Assembly: GCA_947630845.1 (NCBI GenBank)
Contig: CANRJB010000008.1
Span: forward strand, 1 to 64,000
Length of the DNA stretch: 64,000 bases
Reading direction: 5' to 3'
Source: an uncultured Clostridia bacterium
GTDB lineage: Bacteria; Bacillota; Clostridia; Oscillospirales; Ruminococcaceae
The notes beneath the pieces were generated by a model. That model was given only the letters and a program-made list of their open reading frames with translations, had not been told where the DNA came from and ran no database searches. How positions within the stretch are numbered: position 1 is the stretch's first letter; every line of letters starts with the position of its first letter. The translations under genes and the position numbers were made by a program. Shown here one piece after another: positions 25,975 to 35,180 of the stretch.

Positions 25975-25995
25975 ATATTATACGGCGTATAATAT
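25975..25995. promoter_or_regulatory. Perfect palindrome, candidate PadR operator
   Basis: ATATTATAC GGC GTATAATAT, nine-base perfect arms around GGC. It covers about +8 to +28 relative to the expected start site and precedes the padR ribosome binding site by about ten bases. Position and symmetry fit an autoregulatory site for the PadR dimer. Confidence 0.75.
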
Positions 25996-26016
25996 TATAG
26001 CAAAGGAGGAGATACC

Positions 26017-26328
26017 ATGTTTCCCATTGGCTCTGCATTGCTTGATGCTATGGTGCTATCCATCACTTCAAAGGAGGAAACCTATGGCTACAAGCTCACG
26101 CAGGAAATGCAGTCCGCTGCCAATGTATCGGAGTCCACGCTCTACCCCGTACTCCGGCGGCTGCAAAAAAACGGCGCACTCGAAACCTTTGACCGTCCCT
26201 ACATGGGGCGCAACCGGCGGTATTACAGGATCACCGCCCTCGGTACTGCCATGCTCCGGCAATACCGCATCGACTGGGAGCAGCACAAGGCACAGGTGGA
26301 TGCCATTCTGAAGGAGGATACAACATGA
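26017..26328 (+). CDS. PadR family transcriptional regulator
   Basis: A 103-residue winged-helix repressor. Helix-turn-helix and wing are recognisable in YGYKLTQEMQ, VSESTLYPVLRRLQKNGALE and GRNRRYYRITALG. This short form lacks a long C-terminal domain and occurs very often before DUF1700 and DUF4097 genes, as here. Those operons are linked to cell-envelope stress in Firmicutes. Start at ATG 26017 with AAAGGAGGAG. Its stop overlaps the next ATG (ATGA). Confidence 0.93.
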   Translation: MFPIGSALLDAMVLSITSKEETYGYKLTQEMQSAANVSESTLYPVLRRLQKNGALETFDRPYMGRNRRYYRITALGTAMLRQYRIDWEQHKAQVDAILKEDTT

Positions 26329-26870
26329 GTACAGAAGAATATATAAATCAGCTTGCAGGCTGTCTGCATGGAATGAATGATGAGGAACGCAGCAGTGCCC
26401 TTGTCTACTACCGGGAATATCTCGCTGAAGCCGGAGACAATGCTGCTGCTGCAATGGAGGCACTCGGTTCTCCACAGTCTGTGGCAGAGCGCATACTTGC
26501 TGAAGCCGAAGATGCGAAAGAACCATACAAGCCGAAGCAGTCGGTCTGGGTCACAGTCCTGCTTGCGATTGCGAATTTTCCGCTCTGGATTACTTTGCTG
26601 AGTTTGTGGCTGAGTCTGCTGATCACGATGGCAGCGATCCTGCTGGCATTTGCAGCGGCAACGATCATTGCACCGATACAGGGCATTGTCGATCTTACAA
26701 GCAGTATGTATGGGCATGGTCTGTGGAGCATCGGTTCAGGCATATTAAGTGCAGGACTTGCACTGCTGCTCTGGAAACCATTTCTGAAAGCAGCTGTCGT
26801 TTCCACAAAGTATTCGTTCATGATCCTGAAGAAAATGATTGGCATCCCTGCAAAGGAGGTACGTACATGA
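26325..26870 (+). CDS. DUF1700 family membrane protein
   Basis: A 181-residue protein. The N-terminal 60 residues are helical and charged (YINQLAGCLHGMNDEERSSALVYYREYLAEAG, given in part), typical of the DUF1700 head, followed by three to four membrane helices (about 72-150). It is coupled to padR upstream and to the DUF4097 gene downstream by ATGA overlaps. The family is thought to work with PadR and DUF4097 partners, but no biochemical role is established. Confidence 0.88.
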   Translation: MSTEEYINQLAGCLHGMNDEERSSALVYYREYLAEAGDNAAAAMEALGSPQSVAERILAEAEDAKEPYKPKQSVWVTVLLAIANFPLWITLLSLWLSLLITMAAILLAFAAATIIAPIQGIVDLTSSMYGHGLWSIGSGILSAGLALLLWKPFLKAAVVSTKYSFMILKKMIGIPAKEVRT

Positions 26871-27838
26871 AACCGCTCTATTGGTTCACAGCATCTGTAA
26901 TCAGTCTTGCCGGAGCAGCAGTGATGACTGTCGGGTTTTTCCGGATGGGAAACGACGGCATTAGCAAGTCCGTCACAGAAACTGGCATCACTTCACTGCA
27001 CCTTGATGTGGATTGTGATGTCCGTCTCAATGTTGATGCGCATGCGGACAAAACCACAGTCACCCTCACCCATGTTCCGGATTCCACATCGGTCAGTGTA
27101 GAAAATGGCACTCTGCACATGACAGACAAACGCACCTCCTCATGGCTGCATCATATCCAGTTTTTTAACCTCAATCTGACAAAGAGCGAGATTCTCATCA
27201 CTCTGCCCCCGGAAGAATATGAAAATGTACAGATCTCAACAGGCAGCGGAGATATTCATATTTCCGGACTGCAAGCGGCAGATATGACAATTGCGATCGA
27301 TGCCGGAGATCTGATCATGGAACAGACGTGTGCGGACAGTCTTTCTGCGGACATTGGGGCAGGTGATGCGACTTGCAACAATGTGGATATTGTACAGCAA
27401 AGTATATTTGAGCTTGGAGCAGGGAATCTGATAACGGAGCAGATGCATGCCGACAGACTTACTGTAGACGTTGGGGCAGGTGATGCGACTTGCAGCAATG
27501 TGGACATCGTGCAGCAAAGCATATTTGATCTTGAAGCAGGGGATCTCATGGGACAAAATTGCTGCTTCGGCGGAGAGGTCAGCATCAGCAATGGTGCAGG
27601 AGATGTTGACATGCAGCATCTGACCCTGACGGCAGATACAAACATTTCCTGCGGTGGAGGAGATGTAACAATTTCGATGACAGACGAACCGCAGGGTTAT
27701 CGATTTGACTGTTCAGATGTGTTGGGCGATGTCAGCATCAATGGCATATCCGCAGACTACATCGGAAACAGCGGAAGCTATGCTGTGACCGTCACTGCTG
27801 TCGGCGATGTGCAAATTGATCTGGAACACACTGAATGA
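26867..27838 (+). CDS. DUF4097 family (LiaG/adhesin-like beta-helix) membrane protein
   Basis: A 323-residue protein with one N-terminal membrane anchor (about 5-24) and a right-handed beta-helix-like outer domain made of short repeats with GSGDI, GAGDAT and GGGDV turns. This is the DUF4097 pattern, seen in LiaG-type envelope stress proteins. The region 27299-27526 is a recent tandem duplication of a 38-residue unit. The ATG at 26867 overlaps the DUF1700 stop. A strong terminator follows at 27854. Confidence 0.9.
   Translation: MKPLYWFTASVISLAGAAVMTVGFFRMGNDGISKSVTETGITSLHLDVDCDVRLNVDAHADKTTVTLTHVPDSTSVSVENGTLHMTDKRTSSWLHHIQFFNLNLTKSEILITLPPEEYENVQISTGSGDIHISGLQAADMTIAIDAGDLIMEQTCADSLSADIGAGDATCNNVDIVQQSIFELGAGNLITEQMHADRLTVDVGAGDATCSNVDIVQQSIFDLEAGDLMGQNCCFGGEVSISNGAGDVDMQHLTLTADTNISCGGGDVTISMTDEPQGYRFDCSDVLGDVSINGISADYIGNSGSYAVTVTAVGDVQIDLEHTE
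27299..27526 (+). repeat. 114-base tandem duplication inside the DUF4097 gene
   Basis: Units 27299-27412 and 27413-27526 encode two 38-residue segments, both containing GAGDATC, NVDIVQQSIF and a following AGDL/AGNL turn. The blocks GGGGCAGGTGATGCGACTTG and CAATGTGGA are nearly identical at DNA level, indicating recent duplication. Confidence 0.85.
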
Positions 27839-27853
27839 TACTATGACAATAAA

Positions 27854-27883
27854 AAGGGGCTGCAGTTCATTTTGCAGCCCCTT
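27854..27883. terminator. Bidirectional terminator between convergent genes
   Basis: AAGGGGCTGCA (27854-27864) pairs with TGCAGCCCCTT (27873-27883), eight-base loop. A run on the left and TTATTCGGTTTT on the right allow use in both directions, for the DUF4097 operon and the minus-strand gene ending at 27895. Confidence 0.85.
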
Positions 27884-27894
27884 ATTCGGTTTTA

Positions 27895-28989
27895 TCAGAA
27901 CAACCCCAGATCCTGTTTTGATATGTCAAAATATTCTTCCAGAATTGCCACATAATACCGGAACACACACGTTCCGTTGTAGTACATAACATCTCCCTCC
28001 TCCGGCACACCAAGACGTGCCAGCTCCTCATCTGTCAGGGAGGAGAGCTTGACAGTCCGGAAATTCTCCACCTGAATGCCAAGCTTATTCAGCGCATTGT
28101 CACTCATTTCATCAAGCCTCAGCTCTGTCTTTGACGTTTTGAGCAGTTCCTGCTCCTCTGCGGTCAGCGGTACCACAATGGAATGGTAGTCCGCCTGCAT
28201 AAGTGTTGCGCTTCTGCCGTCCTTATAAGTGATCTGGTAAGCAGCCCTGCCAAGCAGATCCATCTGTGCATCACTGAGAGTGATTTCAATATCATCGGAG
28301 AGCTGCTTGAGCTGTTGCGAAATATCCTGTCGTTTTTCGGTTTTCCACTCTATGGTGACGTTCTGGTTGAGCGGACGTTCGATCTTCACATCCCGCTCCA
28401 GTCCTCTGACCTTGAACAACAGCATGTCATAATCCCTGTCCAGTGCATTGGATTCCACAGTGACCTTTGTACTGCCGTCGGAGCTGTCCACTGTTTCAAT
28501 GACTTCATAATGGTAGATACCGGATTCCGAAGTGCCTGACTGGACAACAGTCGTTACAGTGGACGGGGCAAACATGGATGTCACCAGAAAATAAACCAGT
28601 GACCCGATCAGATACAGCAGTAAGATTCCTGTACCGCATACTGTCTTTCCCGTCTCGCCCATGCCGGAGAAAAAGAAGATCACGACTGCCACTATCAACG
28701 GTGGGATCAGCACCTCCCACTGCCCGAAGTAGAGCAGCGTGGGCAGCAGCATACATGGAAGCAGCAGCAGACTTGTCAGGATGGTAAGAAACTGTCTGCG
28801 TGTATACAGCATGAGGATAAGTGCGATCAAAGAGAGTGCTGAGAGCAGTATGCAGAACTGCACAGGATTGCGGACGACCAACTCATAAAAAACTGACATG
28901 TAAGCGAAATATGCCGCAAATCCGCAATACACTGGACTAAGCAGCGAGACTGCACGCTTGGTCCATTTATTTTTGAAAAATTCGATCAT
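27895..28989 (-). CDS. Hypothetical membrane protein with C-terminal soluble domain
   Basis: A 364-residue protein I cannot assign. The first 165 residues hold about five hydrophobic segments (for example VYCGFAAYFAYMSVFYELV, FCILLSALSLIALILML, ILTSLLLLPCMLLPTLLYF and GTGILLLYLIGSLVYFLVT). The rest is a soluble, acidic domain of about 190 residues, probably outside the cell. ATG 28989 follows AAAAGGAAT; upstream in-frame sequence to 29106 is AT-rich and unsupported. It is monocistronic, convergent with the PadR operon. Confidence 0.75.
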   Translation of the reverse strand: MIEFFKNKWTKRAVSLLSPVYCGFAAYFAYMSVFYELVVRNPVQFCILLSALSLIALILMLYTRRQFLTILTSLLLLPCMLLPTLLYFGQWEVLIPPLIVAVVIFFFSGMGETGKTVCGTGILLLYLIGSLVYFLVTSMFAPSTVTTVVQSGTSESGIYHYEVIETVDSSDGSTKVTVESNALDRDYDMLLFKVRGLERDVKIERPLNQNVTIEWKTEKRQDISQQLKQLSDDIEITLSDAQMDLLGRAAYQITYKDGRSATLMQADYHSIVVPLTAEEQELLKTSKTELRLDEMSDNALNKLGIQVENFRTVKLSSLTDEELARLGVPEEGDVMYYNGTCVFRYYVAILEEYFDISKQDLGLF

Positions 28990-29163
28990 ATTCCTTTTCC
29001 CGTAATTACGGTTTCCTTTCCAGATTGTGGTAATCAGGCGCATGCAAGCAATCACGCCCGGTTCTATTATAGCATTATTTGCGGCAAATGGCAATAGTTT
29101 TTTCAAAAAAAATATGAAAATGCGTTTTTTTCTTTCCTTTTACCGGAAATTTCAAAAAAATGA

Positions 29164-29192
29164 TTGACAAATGCATCTTCTTGTGCTATAAT
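29164..29192 (+). promoter_or_regulatory. Promoter of the trp operon
   Basis: TTGACA (29164-29169), 17 bases, TATAAT (29187-29192), with TGC before the -10. Transcription would begin near 29199, at the start of the T-box leader. Confidence 0.85.
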
Positions 29193-29198
29193 ATTGAT

Positions 29199-29475
29199 AT
29201 ACAAGAAATCCTGTGAACAAAGGTAAGTACCCGTACAAAACAGTATCCAGAGAGCCGGCGGATGGTGGAAGTCCGGTATATATGCTGTAGGGGGAATGGA
29301 TTTGTGAGGAGCATCGGAGAAGGAAAAAATTCTGTGTATCTGGTGACGCTTGCCCAGCGTTAAAGGGGCAGGATATGTTTGTATCCGTCAAGAGGGGCAG
29401 GATTCTGCCCGAATCAGGGTGGCACCACGAGTTAATTCGTCCCGGAGTTTTCCGGGAGAATTGACTCTTTTTTGT
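29199..29475 (+). ncRNA. T-box riboswitch (tryptophan type) controlling trpE
   Basis: A leader of about 275 bases. Stem I features are visible as AGAGAGCCGG and GGTGGAAGTCCGG. The T-box sequence AGGGTGGCACCACG is at 29416-29429 and is followed by a terminator. The best candidate specifier is TGG at 29297-29299, in GGGAATGGATT, which is the Trp codon and agrees with the downstream genes. Uncharged tRNA-Trp would pair there and stabilise the antiterminator. The specifier is inferred from local sequence, not from folding. Confidence 0.92.
29430..29474 (+). terminator. T-box-controlled terminator
   Basis: AGTTAATTC-G-TCCCGGA (29430-29446) pairs with TCCGGGA-GAATTGACT (29451-29466), then a T run. 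The left arm overlaps sequence needed for the T-box antiterminator, giving mutually exclusive structures. Confidence 0.9.
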
Positions 29476-29502
29476 TGCCAGATTTTGTTAAGGAGGATGA
29501 TT

Positions 29503-30969
29503 ATGCTGTTTCCGTCACTCGAAGAAGTGCAGAAACTTTCTGCACAGTACAACACCATCCCTGTGTTCTTCACCGTCCCGGCAGACCACAGGACTCCCAT
29601 CAGCATCTTCTCTGCACTGTCACATGGAGAGGATACCGCTTTTCTGCTTGAAAGCGTCAACAACGGCACACAGTGGGACAGATATTCCTTCATCGGTTTC
29701 CATCCGGATAAGGAGATCTATGCTGCCGGCAAGCGGTTTTCTATCCGGGAAAATGGCTGTATCACAGAATGCTCCTGCGATATCCTGTTTTCCACTCTGA
29801 GCGAGCAGCTTGCACAGCGCACTTCTCCCAGAATGGAAGATATGCCCTATTTTACGGGCGGACTGATCGGTTTCTTTGCGTATGATGCCGTGCGCTATAC
29901 AGAGAAAAAGCTTACCAATGTGCCGGAGGATGATATCGGTATGCCGGATGTACATCTGTTCGGCTATAATGAGCTGGTCGCCTATGACCACCTCAACAGC
30001 AACGCCATCATCATCATCAACCTCCATACCGAAGGCGACCTTGCCGCACAGTATGCAGATGCGGAACGCAAGGCAGCACAGATCGCTGCGGTCATTGATG
30101 CAGGACGCTGTAACGGACAGTTCCGGGATGATGAGCCTGCCATCCGTGTCGGCTCGAATGTCACAAAGGATGAATACATGAACATGGTGAAAATCGCCAA
30201 GGAATACATCATGGCAGGTGACATTTTTCAGGTGGTACTGTCGCAGCGGTTTGAGGTGGAAAATCCCCCCGACAGCTTTGAGGTCTATCGCCGTCTGCGT
30301 GCCACGAATCCATCACCGTACCTCTATTATTTCAAGACAAAAGACTATCAGATCGCAGGTGCATCGCCGGAGCTGCTCGTCAAGGTAAATGACGGCACTG
30401 TCTCGACCCGCCCCATTGCCGGTACACGCCCACGGGGCAGAAGTAAGGCTGCGGACATTGCCCTTGAGAGATCTCTGTTCGCCGATGCCAAGGAGAAGGC
30501 AGAACATACCATGCTCGTCGATCTCGGACGCAATGATCTGGGACGTGTGTGCGAATACGGTACCGTGGAGGTCACGGATTTCATGCGTGTGGAGCGGTAC
30601 TCGAAAGTCATGCATCTTGTGTCCGATGTACAGGGTACGCTCCGTGCCGGCAAGACGCCCCTCAATGCACTCCAGTCCGTACTCCCGGCAGGAACGCTTT
30701 CCGGTGCGCCGAAGGTGCGTGCAATGGAAATTATTGACGAGCTGGAAAACCGCAAGCGTGGGCTTTACGGCGGCACAGTCGGCTATTTCGGCTATAACGG
30801 CGATATGAACACCTGTATTGCCATCCGTACCGTACTCTATAAGAATGACAAAGCATATGTACAGGCAGGGGCAGGCATTGTCGCCGACTCTGACCCGGAA
30901 CATGAATTTGCAGAAACCACCCAGAAAGCAGAAGCCATCATCAACGCCATGAAGGAGGCAAGAAAATGA
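29503..30969 (+). CDS. trpE: Anthranilate synthase component I
   Basis: The 488-residue large subunit that converts chorismate to anthranilate using ammonia from the glutaminase. The feedback site LLES is seen near the N-terminus (FLLESVNNG). The chorismate-binding core contains IFQVVLSQRFE, NPSPYLYYFK, PIAGTRPRG, DLGRNDLGRVC and GAPKVRAMEIIDELE. Start at ATG 29503 with AAGGAGG six bases upstream; an ATG at 29497 abuts the site. First gene behind the T-box; overlaps trpGD by four bases. Confidence 0.97.
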   Translation: MLFPSLEEVQKLSAQYNTIPVFFTVPADHRTPISIFSALSHGEDTAFLLESVNNGTQWDRYSFIGFHPDKEIYAAGKRFSIRENGCITECSCDILFSTLSEQLAQRTSPRMEDMPYFTGGLIGFFAYDAVRYTEKKLTNVPEDDIGMPDVHLFGYNELVAYDHLNSNAIIIINLHTEGDLAAQYADAERKAAQIAAVIDAGRCNGQFRDDEPAIRVGSNVTKDEYMNMVKIAKEYIMAGDIFQVVLSQRFEVENPPDSFEVYRRLRATNPSPYLYYFKTKDYQIAGASPELLVKVNDGTVSTRPIAGTRPRGRSKAADIALERSLFADAKEKAEHTMLVDLGRNDLGRVCEYGTVEVTDFMRVERYSKVMHLVSDVQGTLRAGKTPLNALQSVLPAGTLSGAPKVRAMEIIDELENRKRGLYGGTVGYFGYNGDMNTCIAIRTVLYKNDKAYVQAGAGIVADSDPEHEFAETTQKAEAIINAMKEARK

Positions 30970-32585
30970 TTTTAGTGATTGACAATTACGATTCCTTTAC
31001 CTACAATCTGGTACAGGAGCTTGGAGAAATGTACCCCGATATCACCACCAAAAGAAATGATGAGATCACCATTGAGGAGATCGAAACGCTCCATCCGCAG
31101 GCGATCATCATCTCTCCCGGACCCGGTTATCCGGTATCGGCAGGTATTTCTGTGGACGTGGTGCGGACATTCAGCGGCAAAATTCCGATTCTGGGCGTAT
31201 GTCTCGGACACCAGTCCATCGTGGAGGCGTTCGGCGGCAAAATCGTACCCGCACGTCAGCTCATGCACGGCAAGTCCAGTTCTATCAAAATGGAGGAAAA
31301 CCATCCCCTTTTCAAGGGAGTGTCCTGTCCGTTCACAGCCGCACGATATCATTCACTGATTGCCGACGAGGAGACATTGCCGGAGTGCCTGTCCATCATC
31401 GCACTGGACGAAAACGGTCAGATCATGGGTGTTTCTCACAAGGAACACAAGACCTACGGCTTGCAGTTCCATCCGGAATCCGTGCTGACGGACGAAGGGA
31501 AAAAGATCCTGCATCATTTTCTGGAAGTCGCAGAGATCCTTCCGGCAGAACCCGAAGAAAAGCCTGTTGACCTGAAACCGATCTACAGCAAGCTCATTGA
31601 CAGACAGGATCTCACCATGCAGGAAGCTGAAGCTGCCATGGATATGCTCATGAGCGGCAAGGCATCACAGCTCCAGATCGCAGCAGTGCTTGTCGCTTTG
31701 GAAACAAAGGGTGAAACACCGGAGGAGATCGCCGGATTTGCAAAGGGTATGCGTGCCAAGGCAGCCCTTGTGCCGGATGCGGCAGATACCATTGACATTG
31801 TGGGAACAGGCGGCGACAAGGCGTTTACATTCAACATTTCCACGACCTCTGCATTCGTAGCCGCAGCAGCAGGCGCAAAGGTCGCAAAGCATGGCAACCG
31901 CTCTGTTTCAAGTAAGAGCGGCGCAGCCGATGTCCTCGAAGCACTGGGTGTAAAGATCGCCACCAAGCCGGAGCAGGCAAAGTCATGCATTGACAAAGTG
32001 GGGCTGTCGTTCCTGTTTGCGCAGAGCTACCATGCAAGTATGCGTTTCGTAGGACCTGTCCGTGGACAGTTGGGTGTCAGAACGGTATTCAATGTATTGG
32101 GACCGCTCACCAATCCAGCCCGTGCGGATTATATTGTCCTCGGTGTCTATGCAAAGGAGCTGACCGAAATCATGGCAAATGTGCTGATGCAGGTCGGCAT
32201 CAAACGTGCAATGGTCGTCTTTGGCAATGATGTGATGGATGAAATTTCCGTTTCCGATGCCACCACCGTTACCGAAGTGAAGGACGGCAAGCTCACTACC
32301 TATGAGATCTGCCCGGAGCAGTTTGGACTCGGACGGTATGCAAAGTCCGACATCGTCGGCGGCACACCGCAGGAAAATGCAGCTATTACAAAAGGCATTC
32401 TCGACGGCTCTGTCAAGGGTGCAAAACGTGATATTGTATTGATGAATGCCGGTGCGGCACTCTACACCTATGGCGTGACGGAGACATTACAGGAGGGCAT
32501 CACCCTTGCTGCTCAGACCATTGATTCCGGCAAGGCACTGGCAAAGCTGAATGAATTTGTCCGCTTTACACAGGAGATGGCATGA
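30966..32585 (+). CDS. trpGD: TrpGD fusion: anthranilate synthase glutaminase and anthranilate phosphoribosyltransferase
   Basis: A 539-residue bifunctional protein. Residues 1 to about 190 are a class I glutamine amidotransferase: DNYDSFTYNLVQ, SPGPGYP, the nucleophile Cys in GVCLGHQ, and the catalytic His/Glu in LQFHPES. From about 205 to the end is TrpD, which attaches PRPP to anthranilate: VGTGGDKAFTFNIST, HGNRSVSSKSG and LGPLTNPA. A short acidic linker (PAEPEEKPVD) joins them. Such fusions are known in enterobacteria and some Firmicutes. Overlaps both neighbours by four bases. Confidence 0.96.
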   Translation: MILVIDNYDSFTYNLVQELGEMYPDITTKRNDEITIEEIETLHPQAIIISPGPGYPVSAGISVDVVRTFSGKIPILGVCLGHQSIVEAFGGKIVPARQLMHGKSSSIKMEENHPLFKGVSCPFTAARYHSLIADEETLPECLSIIALDENGQIMGVSHKEHKTYGLQFHPESVLTDEGKKILHHFLEVAEILPAEPEEKPVDLKPIYSKLIDRQDLTMQEAEAAMDMLMSGKASQLQIAAVLVALETKGETPEEIAGFAKGMRAKAALVPDAADTIDIVGTGGDKAFTFNISTTSAFVAAAAGAKVAKHGNRSVSSKSGAADVLEALGVKIATKPEQAKSCIDKVGLSFLFAQSYHASMRFVGPVRGQLGVRTVFNVLGPLTNPARADYIVLGVYAKELTEIMANVLMQVGIKRAMVVFGNDVMDEISVSDATTVTEVKDGKLTTYEICPEQFGLGRYAKSDIVGGTPQENAAITKGILDGSVKGAKRDIVLMNAGAALYTYGVTETLQEGITLAAQTIDSGKALAKLNEFVRFTQEMA

Positions 32586-33364
32586 TGATCCTTGATGCGA
32601 TCTGTGAAAAGAGAAAGGAGCAGCTTGCAGCAGAAATGCTGCGCTGCTCCCGTGAGGAAATGAAAGCACGTGCAGCAGCAGCTCCACAGAAGCCGGGCTT
32701 TATCGAAGCCCTGCGCAAGCCGGGACTGTCCTGTATTTGTGAGGTCAAGAAGGCATCTCCCTCAAAAGGGCTTATCCGTGCGGATTTCCGACCGCTGGAG
32801 CTGGCAAGGGAATATGAAGCAGCCGGAGCGGACTGCATTTCCTGCCTGACGGAGGAGTACTATTTTCAGGGAAGCAGCGAATACCTGAAGGCGATCGCAG
32901 CAAGCGTGAACATTCCGGTGCTGCGGAAGGATTTCATCATTGACGAATACCAGATCTATGAAGCAAAAGCAATCGGTGCATCGGCTGTACTGCTGATCGC
33001 AGCAATGCTTGATGATGAAAGGATGGCAGCCTTCTTTGCATTGGCGCATACATTGGGGCTGGACTGCCTGATGGAGGTGCATACCTCTGAAGAAATGGAA
33101 CGGGTACAAAAACTCCGTCCACAGCTCATCGGCGTGAACAACCGTGACCTGAAAACCTTCGAGATGCGGCTGTCACATACGGCAGAGCTTGCCGGACTGC
33201 GGCAGGAGGGACAGCTCTTTGTCTCCGAAAGCGGCATCAGATCTAATGCCGACATGCACACCGTACAGCAGAACGGCGCAGATGCTGTCCTCATCGGCGA
33301 GACACTCATGCGCAGCAGCAATATCGCAGAAACGCTGCATGCACTCCGGGAGGGAACGGTATGA
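32582..33364 (+). CDS. trpC: Indole-3-glycerol phosphate synthase
   Basis: A 260-residue TIM barrel that closes the indole ring from carboxyphenylaminodeoxyribulose phosphate. Typical elements: CEVKKASPSKGLI near residue 52, VLRKDFIIDEYQI, GVNNRDLKTFE and SESGI followed by DAVLIGETLM. ATG 32582 overlaps the trpGD stop; a second ATG follows at once at 32585. The trpF gene starts at the stop codon. Confidence 0.96.
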   Translation: MMILDAICEKRKEQLAAEMLRCSREEMKARAAAAPQKPGFIEALRKPGLSCICEVKKASPSKGLIRADFRPLELAREYEAAGADCISCLTEEYYFQGSSEYLKAIAASVNIPVLRKDFIIDEYQIYEAKAIGASAVLLIAAMLDDERMAAFFALAHTLGLDCLMEVHTSEEMERVQKLRPQLIGVNNRDLKTFEMRLSHTAELAGLRQEGQLFVSESGIRSNADMHTVQQNGADAVLIGETLMRSSNIAETLHALREGTV

Positions 33365-33978
33365 TGCTGAAGATCTGCGGCATCCGGCGCATGGAGGATG
33401 TGCGCTGTCTGAATCAATACATGCCGGATTTTGCCGGATCGATTCTGTCAAAGCCGTTCTGGCGATATGTGCCGCCGGAGGACTTCCGGACTCTGGCACT
33501 GGCAATGGATAAAAAAATCAGACGTGTGGGCGTGTTTGTCAATCCCACAATGGATGAAATTCACCAGTATGCAGCCTATCTGGATGTGATCCAGCTTCAC
33601 GGAGAGGAAACGGCAGATTTTATTGAGGAGATCCGTGAAAACAGCAATCATGACCTGCAAATCTGGAAAGCTGTCAGAGTCCGCACGCCGGAGGACATCC
33701 GGGCAGCGGATGCACTTCCCGTGGATAAACTGGTGCTGGACAGCTTCTCGGAAGTTCAGCATGGCGGTGTAGGAAAGGTTGCTGACTGGGAGCTGATCGC
33801 CAGAAACCGACCGCAAAAACCGTTTTTACTGGCAGGAGGCATTTCTGCCGATAATGCGGCAGAAGCAGCAATGCTCCATCCGTGGGGACTGGATGTGTCA
33901 AGCAGCGTAGAGACGGACAGATGTAAGGATGCGGACAAGATCAGAACACTTGTGGCACGGGTACGTGCGTTATCATAG
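33361..33978 (+). CDS. trpF: Phosphoribosylanthranilate isomerase
   Basis: A 205-residue TIM barrel that isomerises phosphoribosylanthranilate. The catalytic Cys is in LKICGIRR at residue 6 or 7, and the phosphate site is in [15 protein letters not shown] and [18 protein letters not shown] and VIQLHGEE are also conserved. Translationally coupled to trpC by a four-base overlap; trpB follows after 14 bases. Confidence 0.95.
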   Translation: MMLKICGIRRMEDVRCLNQYMPDFAGSILSKPFWRYVPPEDFRTLALAMDKKIRRVGVFVNPTMDEIHQYAAYLDVIQLHGEETADFIEEIRENSNHDLQIWKAVRVRTPEDIRAADALPVDKLVLDSFSEVQHGGVGKVADWELIARNRPQKPFLLAGGISADNAAEAAMLHPWGLDVSSSVETDRCKDADKIRTLVARVRALS

Positions 33979-33992
33979 AAAGGAAGAAGCGT

Positions 33993-35180
33993 ATGGAAAA
34001 AATCGGAAGATTCGGCGATTTCGGCGGACAGTATGTCCCGGAGACCGTCATGAATGCTGTCACGGAATTGCAGGAGGCATACGAACGCTACCGCAATGAC
34101 CCACAGTTTTTAGCAGAATTGCACGACCTCTACCGGAACTATGCGTTCCGTCCGTCACTGCTGTACTATGCAGAGAAGATGACAAAAGACTTGGGCGGTG
34201 CCAAGATCTATATCAAGCGTGAGGATCTCAACCATACCGGCTCACACAAGATCAACAATGCCCTCGGACAGGTACTGCTTGCCAAGTATATGGGAAAAAA
34301 GCGCATCATTGCCGAAACAGGCGCAGGACAGCATGGTGTGGCTACGGCAACCATCTGTGCCTACTTTGACATGGAATGTGAAGTCTACATGGGACGTGAG
34401 GACATGGAGCGGCAGGCACTCAATGTCTACCGCATGGAGCTGCTCGGTGCAAAGGTCACGGGCGTGGACTCCGGCACCAAGACCCTGAAAGACGCCATCA
34501 ACGAAGCCATGCGTGACTGGGCGACCAACATCGAAACGACTTTCTACTGCATTGGTTCTGTCATGGGACCGCATCCGTACCCGACCATGGTGCGTGATTT
34601 CCAGAAGATCATCGGTGAGGAAGCCAAAGCACAGCTCATGGAAAAGGAAGGCAAGCTTCCGGACTGCGTGGTTGCCTGCGTAGGCGGCGGCTCGAATGCA
34701 ATGGGTATCTTCTATGATTTCATTCCGGATAAAGGGGTACGGCTCGTCGGTGCAGAAGCTGCCGGACGTGGCATTGATACCCCCGACCATGCGGCAACAC
34801 TGAGCAAGGGCGACCTCGGCATCTTCCACGGGATGAAATCGGTATTCCTCCAGAATGATGAAGGGCAGATCGCACCGGTATTCTCGATTTCAGCAGGGTT
34901 GGACTATCCGGGTATCGGACCGGAACATGCCTATCTGCACAGCACGGGCAGGGCGGACTATGTTGCCATTACGGACGAGGAAGCAGTTCAGGCATTTGAG
35001 TATCTCTCAAAGACAGAGGGCATCATCCCGGCAGTGGAATCTGCCCATGCCGTTGCGGCTGCAAGGAAGATCGCCCCCACCATGCGTCCTGACCAGATCA
35101 TGATCATCAACCTCTCCGGCAGAGGAGATAAAGACGTACAGCAGATCGCAAGATACAGAGGAGTGAAGATTGATGGCTAA
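33993..35180 (+). CDS. trpB: Tryptophan synthase beta subunit
   Basis: The 395-residue PLP enzyme that joins indole and serine. [11 protein letters not shown] lies at the N-terminus, the PLP lysine in [13 protein letters not shown] (about Lys87), [11 protein letters not shown] follows, and the glycine-rich phosphate loop is [12 protein letters not shown]. Standard TrpB1 length. Its 3' end overlaps trpA by eight bases, as expected for subunits made in equal amount. Confidence 0.97.
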   Translation: MEKIGRFGDFGGQYVPETVMNAVTELQEAYERYRNDPQFLAELHDLYRNYAFRPSLLYYAEKMTKDLGGAKIYIKREDLNHTGSHKINNALGQVLLAKYMGKKRIIAETGAGQHGVATATICAYFDMECEVYMGREDMERQALNVYRMELLGAKVTGVDSGTKTLKDAINEAMRDWATNIETTFYCIGSVMGPHPYPTMVRDFQKIIGEEAKAQLMEKEGKLPDCVVACVGGGSNAMGIFYDFIPDKGVRLVGAEAAGRGIDTPDHAATLSKGDLGIFHGMKSVFLQNDEGQIAPVFSISAGLDYPGIGPEHAYLHSTGRADYVAITDEEAVQAFEYLSKTEGIIPAVESAHAVAAARKIAPTMRPDQIMIINLSGRGDKDVQQIARYRGVKIDG

